From contig JAFZXU010000054.1 in assembly GCA_017616655.1 (NCBI GenBank), positions 1 to 64,000 on the forward strand: a stretch of 64,000 nucleotides of DNA. Direction: 5' to 3'. Made by a program: the position numbers and the translations under genes. This DNA comes from Bacteroidales bacterium (GTDB taxonomy: Bacteria > Bacteroidota > Bacteroidia > Bacteroidales > UBA932). A model generated the notes under the pieces. That model saw only the letters and a program-made list of their open reading frames with translations, was not told where the DNA came from and ran no database searches. Positions 1 to 7,386 of this stretch are shown here, piece by piece; positions within the stretch are counted from its first letter, which is position 1, and every line of letters begins with the position of its first letter.

Positions 1-18
1 TACAGCAGGAAAATATAA

Positions 19-252
19 TTATTTCTCACTATACTCCTTTCCTTTCTTATACATTGAAAGCAAAGCCGGAATAATCAATGCAAATGAGATAGGAAGGACA
101 ACTCGAATATCGGAACTTTTCACAAAGATTATTGATAATGGAATAAGAAGCACGCACAATACAATACATGCGATTATCACTCCTCTAAGTTTATAAAACA
201 ATCGGAACGTTTGATCAGTATTCATTGACATATCGATATTTGTAAAATTCAA
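19..252 (-). CDS. Small two-helix membrane protein, unknown
   Basis: A 77-residue ORF with two hydrophobic segments (about residues 24-44 and 50-67) and a lysine-rich C-terminus, so it is probably an inner-membrane protein with its tail in the cytoplasm. The DNA is AT-rich compared with the rest of the window, and the start overlaps the end of the next small ORF (215-481) by 38 bp. I do not recognise the family. The first Met is assumed as start, but internal Mets at residues 8 and 10 are possible. The overlap, small size and unusual base composition fit a pair of accessory genes of foreign origin, or decayed gene fragments. Confidence 0.4.
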   Translation of the reverse strand: MNFTNIDMSMNTDQTFRLFYKLRGVIIACIVLCVLLIPLSIIFVKSSDIRVVLPISFALIIPALLSMYKKGKEYSEK

Positions 253-481
253 ACTGTTTATTCCTTCCGTTTGAAAGCGTAACTCTCATCTTTTTAACTG
301 CTACTACCGTCATCATCGGTTTCTTCAGATTGACAACTCTGAATGACAGTATAAAGTCCTCCAGAGTAGCCAACAATAGCCCCAATACCAGCGAGCTCAG
401 TCCTCCGGAAAGGGCGCCTAGGCCTATAAAAGCAAACATCATACCGGCAACGCCAAAAGCACAACCGGCAGCATCTTTCAT
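215..481 (-). CDS. Small Gly/Ala-rich hydrophobic protein, unknown
   Basis: An 88-residue ORF. The first ~45 residues are strongly hydrophobic with many Gly and Ala (GxxxG-like spacing), and the C-terminal part is basic. A GGGAGG Shine-Dalgarno-like stretch lies just upstream. The start is ambiguous because the 7-mer ATGAAAG is tandemly repeated at the start. The second ATG opens this hydrophobic frame, while the first opens a +1 frame reading a Cys/Arg-rich peptide that looks like a shadow. I chose the hydrophobic frame. The C-terminal ~25 residues overlap the next ORF and may not be native. No family was recognised. Confidence 0.4.
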   Translation of the reverse strand: MKDAAGCAFGVAGMMFAFIGLGALSGGLSSLVLGLLLATLEDFILSFRVVNLKKPMMTVVAVKKMRVTLSNGRNKQFEFYKYRYVNEY

Positions 482-901
482 CTTTCATCTTTCCTCCCAA
501 GCAATTCTCCATTTGATTAATTGTCAAACTTTTCATAAAAATAATTGCTTTGTGCCCCGCACTCCCTAACAAGGCTTTTAATAAAAAAGACGTGGGAGTA
601 ATACTCTTGCCCACCCAACCCTTAAACCAGAAAGCGGTGCACCACTATCTGATTGTCGGACTATCTGTGACAAGGTTAAATATAACCAAAAAAGCTTAAC
701 AAATCAACATTTTAGATTTTTTTTGTCAGTGTCTTCTCGGTCACGTAATCGCGAAGATACTGACCATATTAACTTCAAGGCATTAGTGTCCGCTAAAAAA
801 TCAAAATAGTTCTTTGAAAATATTGAGAGTTAGGTAATTACAAATGTTTTCAGAGTCAACCGATTTGAAATTATCTTTGCCAGACTAACGTAGAGTGGCA
901 C
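482..901. other. AT-rich intergenic stretch with inverted repeats
   Basis: No convincing gene is present. The region holds an imperfect inverted repeat at 725-736/753-764 (12-bp arms, one G-T pair) preceded by a T-tract. The string TAGTGTCCGCTAAAAAA near 784-800 resembles the GTGTCC-type ends of Bacteroidota IS4-family elements and could be the left end of the decayed transposase gene that follows. That assignment is inference. Confidence 0.4.
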
Positions 902-1225
902 ATGAGTAACGGAAAAATGGTACTCCCACAGCTTTTAGACTTCCTTGACCGCAACCATTTCAACTACCTTGTGAGGAAGTATGATGGCGACAAATATGTC
1001 AAGAACTTCACTTGCCATAACCAGCTTGCGGTCTTGATGTATGGTTAATTGTCCGGTCGTGAAAGCCTACGTGATATTGTCATTGCAACGCAAGCGCATT
1101 CATCAAAAGCTTTTCATCTCGGGTTCGGCAAGTACGTTACGAGGAGCAACCTGTCTAAAGCCAACAACAGCCGTGATTATCGCATCTTTGAAGACTTCGC
1201 ATACCATGTGATTACTATCTTACGA
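902..1225 (+). pseudogene. IS4-family (DUF4372-type) transposase remnant
   Basis: The frame from ATG 902 reads an N-terminal transposase region containing LPQLLDFL, RKYDGDKYVKNFTC, SGRESLRDI and FHLGFGKYVTRSNLSKAN, which is the typical start of DUF4372/IS4 transposases in Bacteroidota. It is broken twice. There is an in-frame TAA at 1046-1048 just before LSGRESL, where a Gln codon (CAA) is expected. Similarity also ends after about 1220, so the whole DDE catalytic region is missing. The element cannot transpose. It lies directly beside the 3' end of deoC, which suggests the insertion marked the boundary between the accessory and core DNA. Confidence 0.8.
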
Positions 1226-1294
1226 ACGGTAACAAGGCGGCTATGCATCGCGGAGAGACAAGCCTGCTATAGCCTCCCCATCTGTATCTTTTAC

Positions 1295-1315
1295 ACGATA
1301 GCGGATTGCTATCGT
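1295..1315. repeat. Perfect 8-bp hairpin beyond the deoC 3' end
   Basis: ACGATAGC, a 5-nt loop, then GCTATCGT, followed on the plus strand by AAAAA. It lies ~35 bp past the deoC stop codon. On the deoC strand no T-run follows the stem, so it is not a classical intrinsic terminator, but it may stabilise the 3' end. Confidence 0.4.
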
Positions 1316-1349
1316 AAAAAGGCATCACAACAAAGTCTCGAAGTATCTG

Positions 1350-2135
1350 TTAATAATATTTGACCTCGGTGCCTTCGAGGGCGGTGAGGAGGTTGTTGGC
1401 CATACGGCTGGCGCCGAACCGGAAGAGGCCCTTGTTGAGCCATTCCTGGCCGAGAATCTCCTTGACGATATTGTAGTAAACGACGGCGTCCTCTGCGGTG
1501 GAGATGCCGCCGGCAGGCTTGAAGCCCACCTTGCGGCCGGTCTTGGCATAGAAAGCCTTGATGCATTCACACATAATGCGTGCGGCCTCGGGAGTTGCGG
1601 AAACCGCAATCTTGCCGGTAGAGGTCTTGATGAAATCGGCTCCGCCTTCCATAGCCAGCCAGGAGGCATCCTCGATGAGCTTGGAATCCTTCAAAGCTCC
1701 CGTTTCGAGAATCACCTTCAGATGAACCGAAGGATTGACGGCGCGGACCGCTTTCCCGATCTCGACTATCTCGCGCTTCGCCTCATCGCAGCGGCCTTCC
1801 AGAAACGCATTGAGAGCCAGCACGATATCAACTTCGTTGGCACCCTGCGCAACGGCGGTCGTGCACTCCAGAACCTTTACCTCCAGCGGACTCTGCGAAG
1901 CCGGGAAGCAGCCTCCTACGACTGTAATATGAACCTCAGGCTCCTCCAGCGCAGCCTTCACCACGGGAGCGAAATTGGGATAGACGCAGATGGATGCCGG
2001 CAGCGGATACTGCGGATATACCTTGTGGAATCCGTTTACCTTGCGGACCATCGCTTCGATACTCTTGGGAGTGTCCGTTACGTTAAGTGAGGTGAGGTCG
2101 ATCAGCCCCAGAACCTCTTTGTAGATCTCTTTCAT
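1350..2135 (-). CDS. deoC: Deoxyribose-phosphate aldolase
   Basis: Cleaves 2-deoxyribose-5-phosphate to glyceraldehyde-3-phosphate and acetaldehyde in deoxynucleoside salvage; cytosolic TIM barrel. The protein has 261 residues, matching the E. coli-type enzyme (259). Visible motifs are GANEVDIVLALNAFLEG with Asp103, KVILETG, the Schiff-base lysine Lys170 in DFIKTSTGK and the second catalytic lysine Lys206 in GFKPAGG. The C-terminus ends in KYY; a terminal Tyr is typical of this family. It lies 122 bp downstream of the radical SAM gene on the same strand, separated by a long hairpin, so it may have its own promoter, although no clear TAnnTTTG box is visible. A nucleoside phosphorylase gene at 7387 could supply the deoxyribose-phosphate route. 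Confidence 0.95.
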   Translation of the reverse strand: MKEIYKEVLGLIDLTSLNVTDTPKSIEAMVRKVNGFHKVYPQYPLPASICVYPNFAPVVKAALEEPEVHITVVGGCFPASQSPLEVKVLECTTAVAQGANEVDIVLALNAFLEGRCDEAKREIVEIGKAVRAVNPSVHLKVILETGALKDSKLIEDASWLAMEGGADFIKTSTGKIAVSATPEAARIMCECIKAFYAKTGRKVGFKPAGGISTAEDAVVYYNIVKEILGQEWLNKGLFRFGASRMANNLLTALEGTEVKYY

Positions 2136-2166
2136 ATACTGTAGTTTTTATTATTGTCTATACATA

Positions 2167-2249
2167 GTCCCGTCGAAGCGGCGAGCCGGATATGGCCCGG
2201 GAGCATTTTTCTGCTCCTCGGGGCATATCCCGAGCAAGCGAGACGGGAC
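2167..2249. repeat. Long imperfect hairpin with GCA-GAAAAA-TGC apex
   Basis: Arms of ~39 nt (outer GTCCCGTC 2167-2174 with GACGGGAC 2242-2249; inner GGATATG/CATATCC and GGAGCA/TGCTCC) around a 6-nt loop reading GAAAAA on the minus strand. It begins 8 nt after the stop of the radical SAM gene and may end or protect that transcript. The same apical loop occurs at 60051-60132 with different arms. Confidence 0.7.
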
Positions 2250-2257
2250 GGACAGAG

Positions 2258-3034
2258 TTATCCATTGATTTTCACATTTATGCCGGCTTCGAGAAGCGGC
2301 CGGGCAATAGTCTGCATCTCCTCCACGGAAACCTTTTCGAGTGTGTCGAGCGGCGGGACGCGGTCGAGAGTATACATCATAACCTCGCGGGGCCGGAGCC
2401 TCAAAGCCATCCTCACCCAGGCATCCGCGTGACGGCGGTCGGCGCTGCTGAAACGCTTTCCGTTCCTTACACCCCGGAGGAACATTGTCTGCAGGATGAA
2501 ATCCCCCTTGAACCAGGCCATCTCCCGCTCGATGCGGCGCACCGAATAATTCGGATCCTGAGGCTGGTCGACAAGCCGCGCAAAGGCATCCGTCGCCGCA
2601 TCCAACTTAAGGATCGGGTTGTCCACCTTCGCCAGCGCCTCCCGGATTCCGGGACGGCCAATCTGAGTCGCGTTGGTAAGCACCGAAACCACCGCCTTCG
2701 GGAAATACTCCGCCCTCAGTTCGAGGGTGCGGTCGATGATGGCGGGGAAATCGGGATGCAGTGTCGGCTCGCCGTTGCCGGAGAAGGTGATGGTATCCAC
2801 CGGAACTCCGGAACCGTGGCATTCGCGGATTCCGCTTTCCAACGCCGCAAGCACCTCTGCCAGAGGCGGAATGCGTGTATCGCCACGTCCGTCTGCATTC
2901 CATCCGCACTCGCAGTAGATGCAGTCGAAGGTGCAGACCTTGCCGTTCTTCGGCAAGAGATTCACTCCCAGCGAACTGCCGAGACGGCGGCTGTGGATGG
3001 GTCCGAAAACTATATGGTCGAAGCGGAGTGCCAT
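2258..3034 (-). CDS. Radical SAM protein, function unassigned
   Basis: A 258-residue radical SAM enzyme. The [4Fe-4S] cluster motif CxxxCxxC is Cys34-Cys38-Cys41 in KVCTFDCIYC, and a GGE-like motif follows in FSGNGEPTLHP (residues 84-94). The overall form (HSRRLGSSLGVNLLP at the N-terminus, no SPASM-like Cys-rich tail) matches the COG0731-like radical SAM proteins common in anaerobic Bacteroidota, whose substrate is not established. The start ATG overlaps the stop of the upstream amidohydrolase by one base (TAATG), so the two are translationally coupled. The gene ends in front of a long hairpin. Confidence 0.85.
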   Translation of the reverse strand: MALRFDHIVFGPIHSRRLGSSLGVNLLPKNGKVCTFDCIYCECGWNADGRGDTRIPPLAEVLAALESGIRECHGSGVPVDTITFSGNGEPTLHPDFPAIIDRTLELRAEYFPKAVVSVLTNATQIGRPGIREALAKVDNPILKLDAATDAFARLVDQPQDPNYSVRRIEREMAWFKGDFILQTMFLRGVRNGKRFSSADRRHADAWVRMALRLRPREVMMYTLDRVPPLDTLEKVSVEEMQTIARPLLEAGINVKING

Positions 3035-4242
3035 TATATCAGTCGTTTAGAAAAACTTTTTTCAGTCAGGCGGACGTTGGAGACGTCCACGTTTCCTATG
3101 TGAACAACTCCGGGCCTCTTGCCTGGCTCCAGAGTGCCGCAGAAGCCGTCGCACCCGATTGCGCGGGCGCCGTTCAAGGTGGCCCAGCGGAGCATCTCTT
3201 CGAAAGGTATCTCCGGGAAATTCTCCTGGATACAGAGCATCTCGGCCACCATCGAAAGGAGGTGGTTGCTCGAGAGGCTGTCGGTGCCGATACAGATATC
3301 CAGGCCGTTGCGGCGCATCAGTTCGAGAGGGGGCAACATCCTGTGGATGAATATGTTGGAGAGCGGACATACGGCCCAGTAAGGATGCCTGAAGGCAGCC
3401 TTGGCCGCATCTATGCTCTCCTGGTCGGTCGCGGTATTGTGAACGAGCAGCACATTTCCCTCAACGGGGAAGGGAACGGCCTTTCGCAGGTTTTCTATGA
3501 AATAGACGAGAGCGCCCGTGCCGGTCACAGGGAGCTGGGTGGTGCCGCGGCTGCGGTAATCCTCCGCCAGGGGGCCGGTGCCGTAGCGGAGCATATCCTC
3601 CTCTTCCTGACTCTCCTGGCTGTGATAGGAGATGTAGCCGCTCTCGAGCCCGGCTGCAGCCGACAGGCGGTTCAGGAGCGGACTCATAGTATAACAGGAA
3701 TGGGGCGTGGGAGCAGCGTCGAGCCCCATTCTGCGGGCTTCTGCCTGCAACTGGCGGACACTTTGCATAACGCTGTCAGCCTCCTCCGGTTCGGTTCCGA
3801 AGACCTCCAGGAAGGTACGGGTGTACATCTTTCCGGAGAGCATAGCCTCAGCCTTCATTTCGAAGCTCTCGCTGCAGTTGCTGATATCGCCCATCGCCCT
3901 GACTCCCTGGTCGGCAAGCCCTTCGAACTCCTTCCGCATGGCGGAGAGGCGGTCTTCGCGGTCCACCGTCAGGCGCAGGGCGTTGATCTGCTGAATGAAA
4001 CCGTCCATTCCGGTGGCCTCGCGGAAGAGTCCCTTCATATGGGAAAGCTCTATGTGGCAGTGGGCGTTCGTAAAGCCAGGCACCAGGAAGCCTTCGACAA
4101 CCGTAGCAGATTCCCTCTCCCGGGGAGAGAGGTCTGACGCGGAACCGAAGCGTATGACGGTCCCGTCCCCGGCGCACTCCAGAAAGCCGTTGCGGAGGGG
4201 GTGCGAAGAGACCGGAAAGAGTATGTCGGCTATGAAAATCAT
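3034..4242 (-). CDS. Amidohydrolase (MtaD/SsnA-like deaminase family)
   Basis: A 402-residue metal-dependent hydrolase of the amidohydrolase superfamily. Metal ligands are readable as His61-x-His63 in NAHCHIELSH, His181 in APTPHSCYTMSP, His207 in YHSQES (with Glu210) and Asp321 in GTDSLSSNH. This set is typical of the cytosine deaminase/MtaD/aminofutalosine deaminase branch, so a nucleoside-like or aminated heterocycle is the likely substrate. No menaquinone gene is nearby, so I do not assign aminofutalosine deaminase. It overlaps the lipoprotein gene upstream by 4 nt (ATGA) and the radical SAM gene downstream by 1 nt, giving a coupled three-gene unit. Confidence 0.8.
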   Translation of the reverse strand: MIFIADILFPVSSHPLRNGFLECAGDGTVIRFGSASDLSPRERESATVVEGFLVPGFTNAHCHIELSHMKGLFREATGMDGFIQQINALRLTVDREDRLSAMRKEFEGLADQGVRAMGDISNCSESFEMKAEAMLSGKMYTRTFLEVFGTEPEEADSVMQSVRQLQAEARRMGLDAAPTPHSCYTMSPLLNRLSAAAGLESGYISYHSQESQEEEDMLRYGTGPLAEDYRSRGTTQLPVTGTGALVYFIENLRKAVPFPVEGNVLLVHNTATDQESIDAAKAAFRHPYWAVCPLSNIFIHRMLPPLELMRRNGLDICIGTDSLSSNHLLSMVAEMLCIQENFPEIPFEEMLRWATLNGARAIGCDGFCGTLEPGKRPGVVHIGNVDVSNVRLTEKSFSKRLI

Positions 4243-5006
4243 TTGAACTTCTCCTCTATCTCCTTGAGCTGCTGCCGGTCGGGCATATTATCCTTCTTCT
4301 TTTTGCCTCCGAAGATTCTGAACTTTTTGGAATTTTTCAATTCGGTCGCCCTCTCTTCCTTGGAGACGTTCCTGGATTTGGCTATTTCTTCCTCTATCTC
4401 CTTGAACTCCATGTCAATCTCCTCGGGAGTCTCTTCGGGATCACCGGTGAACTCATCGTCGCGGGCCTCACGGGCGGCAGAGCCGGCAGCCACTGAATCG
4501 CGGGGATGAAGGAAGAGGGTATCGATAACCAGGCTGTCGCCGACAAAGGAGACCAGAAGGGTATCCATCATACAGGCGAAACTCAAGGAATCGAGCAATT
4601 CGTCCATTGCTACCTGGGCTGCCTGTTCCTCCTCAAACGCCACGTCTGCCAGGGAGTCGCGCAGATGGATCCTTGCCATCAGGGCCACAGCACTGTCGTG
4701 ATATGTCTTCTTGTTGGCCTCGAAAATCTTCGACATCTTCTCCGGATCCTTGAGGAGTATCTCCTGCGAAGCGAGGAACTGCTCCACCGTGTAGCCGTAT
4801 TTCTCTATCAGCGGGGGATAAACGGCGATGGAATCGCTGGCCATACGGGCGTGCGGCTCCGTCTCCACGAAGGAATCGGCCAGCATCATATCGAAGTAGA
4901 TGCGCTGCATCACCTTGCGGGGAACCGGCATCCTGTCCGAGCAGGATGCGGCGAAGAAGAAAAAGAGAGCCGCGAGGAGGGCCGGTTTGAAGAGTTTCTT
5001 TACCAT
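4239..5006 (-). CDS. DUF4296-type lipoprotein
   Basis: A lipoprotein precursor of about 255 residues. After MVKKLFKP comes a hydrophobic stretch ending in the lipobox FAASC, so Cys21 or thereabouts is lipidated. The N-terminal half (DRMPVPRKVMQRIYFDMMLAD, ...YGYTVEQFLAS) has the look of DUF4296, a Bacteroidota envelope family of unknown function. The C-terminal third is charged and low in complexity (Glu/Lys-rich, a GGKKKK cluster). An in-frame ATG at 5012 gives a two-residue longer form. Longer reading upstream runs through the tRNA gene and is not real. A perfect hairpin ends 3 nt before the 5012 ATG. Confidence 0.75.
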   Translation of the reverse strand: MVKKLFKPALLAALFFFFAASCSDRMPVPRKVMQRIYFDMMLADSFVETEPHARMASDSIAVYPPLIEKYGYTVEQFLASQEILLKDPEKMSKIFEANKKTYHDSAVALMARIHLRDSLADVAFEEEQAAQVAMDELLDSLSFACMMDTLLVSFVGDSLVIDTLFLHPRDSVAAGSAAREARDDEFTGDPEETPEEIDMEFKEIEEEIAKSRNVSKEERATELKNSKKFRIFGGKKKKDNMPDRQQLKEIEEKFK

Positions 5007-5014
5007 AAGCATTT

Positions 5015-5037
5015 GACGGCCGCATCGGGCGGCCGTC
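5015..5037 (-). promoter_or_regulatory. Perfect 9-bp GC hairpin in front of the lipoprotein gene
   Basis: GACGGCCGC, loop, GCGGCCGTC between the tRNA-Gly 3' end and the start of the DUF4296 gene. No T-run follows on the transcribed strand, so it may mark tRNA 3' processing or limit translation of the lipoprotein rather than terminate transcription. Confidence 0.5.
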
Positions 5038-5047
5038 TGGTGTCTTG

Positions 5048-5120
5048 AGCGGAAGACGGGTTTCGAACCCGCGACCTTCGGCTTGGGAAGCCGACGCTCT
5101 ACCGACTGAGCTACTTCCGC
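5048..5120 (-). tRNA. tRNA-Gly (anticodon CCC)
   Basis: A complete 73-nt cloverleaf. The acceptor stem GCGGAAG/CTTCCGC and the D-arm GCTC...GAGC are intact. The anticodon stem TCGGC/GCCGA encloses the loop TTCCCAA (anticodon CCC). The T-arm is GCGGG-TTCGAAA-CCCGT, and the discriminator base is U, as usual for bacterial glycine tRNAs. CCA is not encoded. The gene has its own -7 box (TAACTTTG, 5139-5132), 12 nt before the mature 5' end. Confidence 0.95.
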
Positions 5121-5131
5121 ATTTGCTTCTG

Positions 5132-5139
5132 CAAAGTTA
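5132..5139 (-). promoter_or_regulatory. -7 box TAACTTTG for tRNA-Gly
   Basis: Matches the Bacteroidota sigma-70-type motif TAnnTTTG and lies 12 nt upstream of the tRNA 5' end. The -33-like TTAG of the divergent promoter overlaps it. Confidence 0.65.
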
Positions 5140-5160
5140 GCAAATAATCCGGAAAATAAG

Positions 5161-5168
5161 TAAATTTG
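5161..5168 (+). promoter_or_regulatory. -7 box TAAATTTG for the DUF4293 gene
   Basis: TAAATTTG with a -33-like TTAG 20 nt upstream (5137-5140). The start codon is only 9 nt downstream, so the mRNA is expected to be almost leaderless. Confidence 0.65.
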
Positions 5169-5177
5169 CAACAGAAT

Positions 5178-5645
5178 ATGGCAGACAGGTATTTTACGTG
5201 GAAGCGTTTCCAGACGCTTCTCATTGCGCTGGCCGGGGGACTGTTGCTCTCCCTGCTTTTTCTGGATATGTGCTATGCCGACGTTCCTTCAGAAACCATG
5301 CCGGGGACGACTGACCACTATAGCATAAAGTTCAGCGAGCGCTATCAGTTCCTGATCTTCTCTTTCGTCACCTTTGCCCTGACGATAGTGACCATAGGCT
5401 ACTACAAGCAGCGGATAATGCAGATACGCCTCTGCATTCTCAACTCCCTTCTGCTGCTCTTCTATCAGATTTGGCTGGTCGTCGCCTTCTTTCAGCTTCA
5501 CGAGGCATTCACTTTCACCGTTGCCTCGCTGTTCCCGCTGATTGCACTAATCCTGCTGCTGACCGCCGCGACATTCATCTGGAAAGATGAAGTCCGGTTC
5601 ATGGTGGCAAACGCGATGGCCCAAAACAATAAACGTAAAAAATAA
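5178..5645 (+). CDS. DUF4293-like four-helix membrane protein
   Basis: A 155-residue protein with four predicted transmembrane helices (about residues 13-33, 58-76, 83-105 and 115-135), a polar loop between helices 1 and 2, and a basic tail ending NNKRKK. Size and topology fit the Bacteroidota DUF4293 family of unknown function. The ATG at 5178 is preferred over an upstream TTG because the promoter -7 box ends only 9 nt before it. The next gene starts 11 nt after the stop codon, so this may be the first gene of the 5.2-9.2 kb unit. Confidence 0.7.
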   Translation: MADRYFTWKRFQTLLIALAGGLLLSLLFLDMCYADVPSETMPGTTDHYSIKFSERYQFLIFSFVTFALTIVTIGYYKQRIMQIRLCILNSLLLLFYQIWLVVAFFQLHEAFTFTVASLFPLIALILLLTAATFIWKDEVRFMVANAMAQNNKRKK

Positions 5646-5656
5646 CCCATAACGCA

Positions 5657-6358
5657 ATGATCTATTCAAAAGAAGTACAGCACATGTGTGTTGTTGCCAA
5701 GGGTCCCAACCACGGCCCCGCTCCCATTCCCGAGGAGGGCAAATGGGTGAAGGCCAAGGAGATAAAGGACATCTCCGGAATGACCCACGGTATCGGCTGG
5801 TGCGCACCCCAGCAGGGGGCGTGCAAGCTCACCCTCAACGTCAAGGAGGGTATCATAGAAGAGGCTCTCATCGAAACCATCGGATGCTCCGGAATGACCC
5901 ATTCCGCAGCGATGGCAGCTGAAATCCTCACAGGCAAGACTATTCTCGAGGCCCTCAACACCGACCTCGTCTGCGACGCCATCAATACGGCGATGCGCGA
6001 ACTCTTCCTGCAGATAGTTTACGGCCGCACCCAGTCGGCCTTCTCCGAAGGAGGCCTCATCATCGGAGCCGGCCTCGAGGATCTCGGCAAGGGTCTCCGC
6101 AGCCAGGTGGCTACGATGTTCTCCACCAAGGCCAAGGGAGTCCGCTACCTCGAGATGGCGGAAGGATACGTCACCAAGATTGCCCTCGACGCCGACGATG
6201 AAGTATGCGGATATGAATTCGTCCGCCTCGGAGTGATGATGGACAAGATCAAGAAGGGCGTGGACGCCAACGAGGCGCTCCGCCAGTCAACCGCAACTTA
6301 CGGCCGCTTCACAAAGGAGCAGGGCGCAGTCAAACACATAGACCCCAGGGTGGAATAG
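5657..6358 (+). CDS. NifU/IscU-like Fe-S scaffold-type protein
   Basis: A 233-residue protein with a NifU_N/IscU-like core. The signature GCSGMTHSAAMAAEILTGKT (Cys77) parallels the GC-x-AS-S-MTE-x-GKT motif of scaffolds. Cys49 and Cys56 lie upstream, with further cysteines at 11, 106 and 184. The extra ~90-residue C-terminal part (EMAEGYVTKIALDADDEVCGYEF...) is not found in IscU, and the usual third cluster ligand near the IscU C-terminus is not obvious. A classical role as general Fe-S scaffold is therefore uncertain. It is followed after 11 nt by the GGGtGRT gene, the typical partner of this subfamily in anaerobes. The function of the pair is not established. Confidence 0.8.
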   Translation: MIYSKEVQHMCVVAKGPNHGPAPIPEEGKWVKAKEIKDISGMTHGIGWCAPQQGACKLTLNVKEGIIEEALIETIGCSGMTHSAAMAAEILTGKTILEALNTDLVCDAINTAMRELFLQIVYGRTQSAFSEGGLIIGAGLEDLGKGLRSQVATMFSTKAKGVRYLEMAEGYVTKIALDADDEVCGYEFVRLGVMMDKIKKGVDANEALRQSTATYGRFTKEQGAVKHIDPRVE

Positions 6359-6362
6359 GAGG
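6357..6362 (+). promoter_or_regulatory. Strong Shine-Dalgarno AGGAGG before the GGGtGRT gene
   Basis: AGGAGG overlaps the stop codon of the NifU-like gene and lies 7 nt before ATG 6370. It fixes the start and suggests translational coupling. Such strong sites are uncommon in Bacteroidota. Confidence 0.7.
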
Positions 6363-6369
6363 ACAAGCC

Positions 6370-7380
6370 ATGATACGTGAAGTAAAATTCGAAAGCCAGG
6401 ACCGCAGGATGGCCAACATCCTCAAGGTATTGAATTCCTATGGCATCGCCTCCATCGAAGATGCCAACGAGATCTGCGACAAGGCAGGTATCGACCCCTA
6501 CCTCGAAGCCGAGCAGACCCAGAACATCTGCTTTGAAAATGTAAAATGGGCGTATGTCTGCGGCGCAGCCATCGCCATCAAGAAGGGTTGCAGGAACGCC
6601 GCCGACGCAGCCGAGGCAATCGGCGAGGGTCTCCAGGCCTTCTGCATCGCCGGTTCCGTAGCCGACGACCGCAAGGTGGGACGCGGACACGGCAACCTCG
6701 CCGCACGCCTCCTCCGAGAGGAGACGGAGTGCTTCGCATTCCTGGCAGGCCACGAGTCCTTCGCAGCCGCTGAAGGCGCCATCAAGATTGCCGAAATGGC
6801 CAACAAGGTCAGGAAGAAACCCTTGCGCGTCATCCTCAACGGACTTGGCAAGGATGCTGCGATGATCATCAGCCGCATCAACGGATTCACCTATGTCCAG
6901 ACCGAGTTCGACTACTACACCGGCGAACTGAAGATCGTACGCAGGAAGTCCTACTCCGACGGCCCGCGCGCCAAGGTCAACTGCTACGGCGCCGACGACG
7001 TGCGCGAAGGCGTGGCGATCATGCATCATGAGGGAGTGGATGTCTCCATCACCGGAAACTCCACCAACCCTACCCGCTTCCAGCACCCCGTCGCAGGCAC
7101 ATATAAGAAAGAGTGCGTCGAGCAGGGCAAGAAGTACTTCTCCGTGGCATCGGGAGGCGGCACAGGCCGTACCCTCCACCCGGACAACATGGCTGCCGGC
7201 CCTGCCAGCTACGGTATGACCGACACCATGGGCCGCATGCACAGCGACGCGCAGTTCGCAGGCTCCTCCTCAGTCCCCGCCCACGTAGAGATGATGGGAT
7301 TCCTCGGAATGGGCAACAACCCTATGGTGGGCGCCACCGTCGCCGTGGCAGTCTCCATAGCCGAAGCAATGAACAAATAA
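6370..7380 (+). CDS. GGGtGRT family protein, unknown function
   Basis: A 336-residue protein carrying the signature GGGTGRT at residues 262-268 (ASGGGTGRTLHPDNMAAG) that names the family. It has eight cysteines, four of them in the first 75 residues (36, 54, 64, 74), others at 92, 121, 205 and 249. Gly/Ala-rich segments at the C-terminus (HVEMMGFLGMGNNPMVGA) suggest a compact cofactor- or nucleotide-binding fold. No signal peptide or membrane helix is present, so it should be cytosolic. The gene is coupled to the NifU-like gene upstream and followed after 6 nt by a nucleoside phosphorylase. The family is known only as a conserved domain of unknown function; an Fe-S or radical role is inference. 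Confidence 0.85.
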   Translation: MIREVKFESQDRRMANILKVLNSYGIASIEDANEICDKAGIDPYLEAEQTQNICFENVKWAYVCGAAIAIKKGCRNAADAAEAIGEGLQAFCIAGSVADDRKVGRGHGNLAARLLREETECFAFLAGHESFAAAEGAIKIAEMANKVRKKPLRVILNGLGKDAAMIISRINGFTYVQTEFDYYTGELKIVRRKSYSDGPRAKVNCYGADDVREGVAIMHHEGVDVSITGNSTNPTRFQHPVAGTYKKECVEQGKKYFSVASGGGTGRTLHPDNMAAGPASYGMTDTMGRMHSDAQFAGSSSVPAHVEMMGFLGMGNNPMVGATVAVAVSIAEAMNK

Positions 7381-7386
7381 AAAAAG

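Noticed and set aside
725..764. Inverted repeat considered as a terminator
   Set aside because: The T-tract is on the 5' side only and no gene ends nearby, so it is listed only as a repeat.
3034..4242. Amidohydrolase as aminofutalosine deaminase
   Set aside because: Motifs allow it, but no other futalosine-pathway gene is in the window, so the substrate was left open.
4239..5171. 310-residue reading of the lipoprotein ORF
   Set aside because: The extra N-terminus (VAQSVERRLPKPKVAGS) is a translated tRNA gene; the signal peptide starts at 5006/5012.
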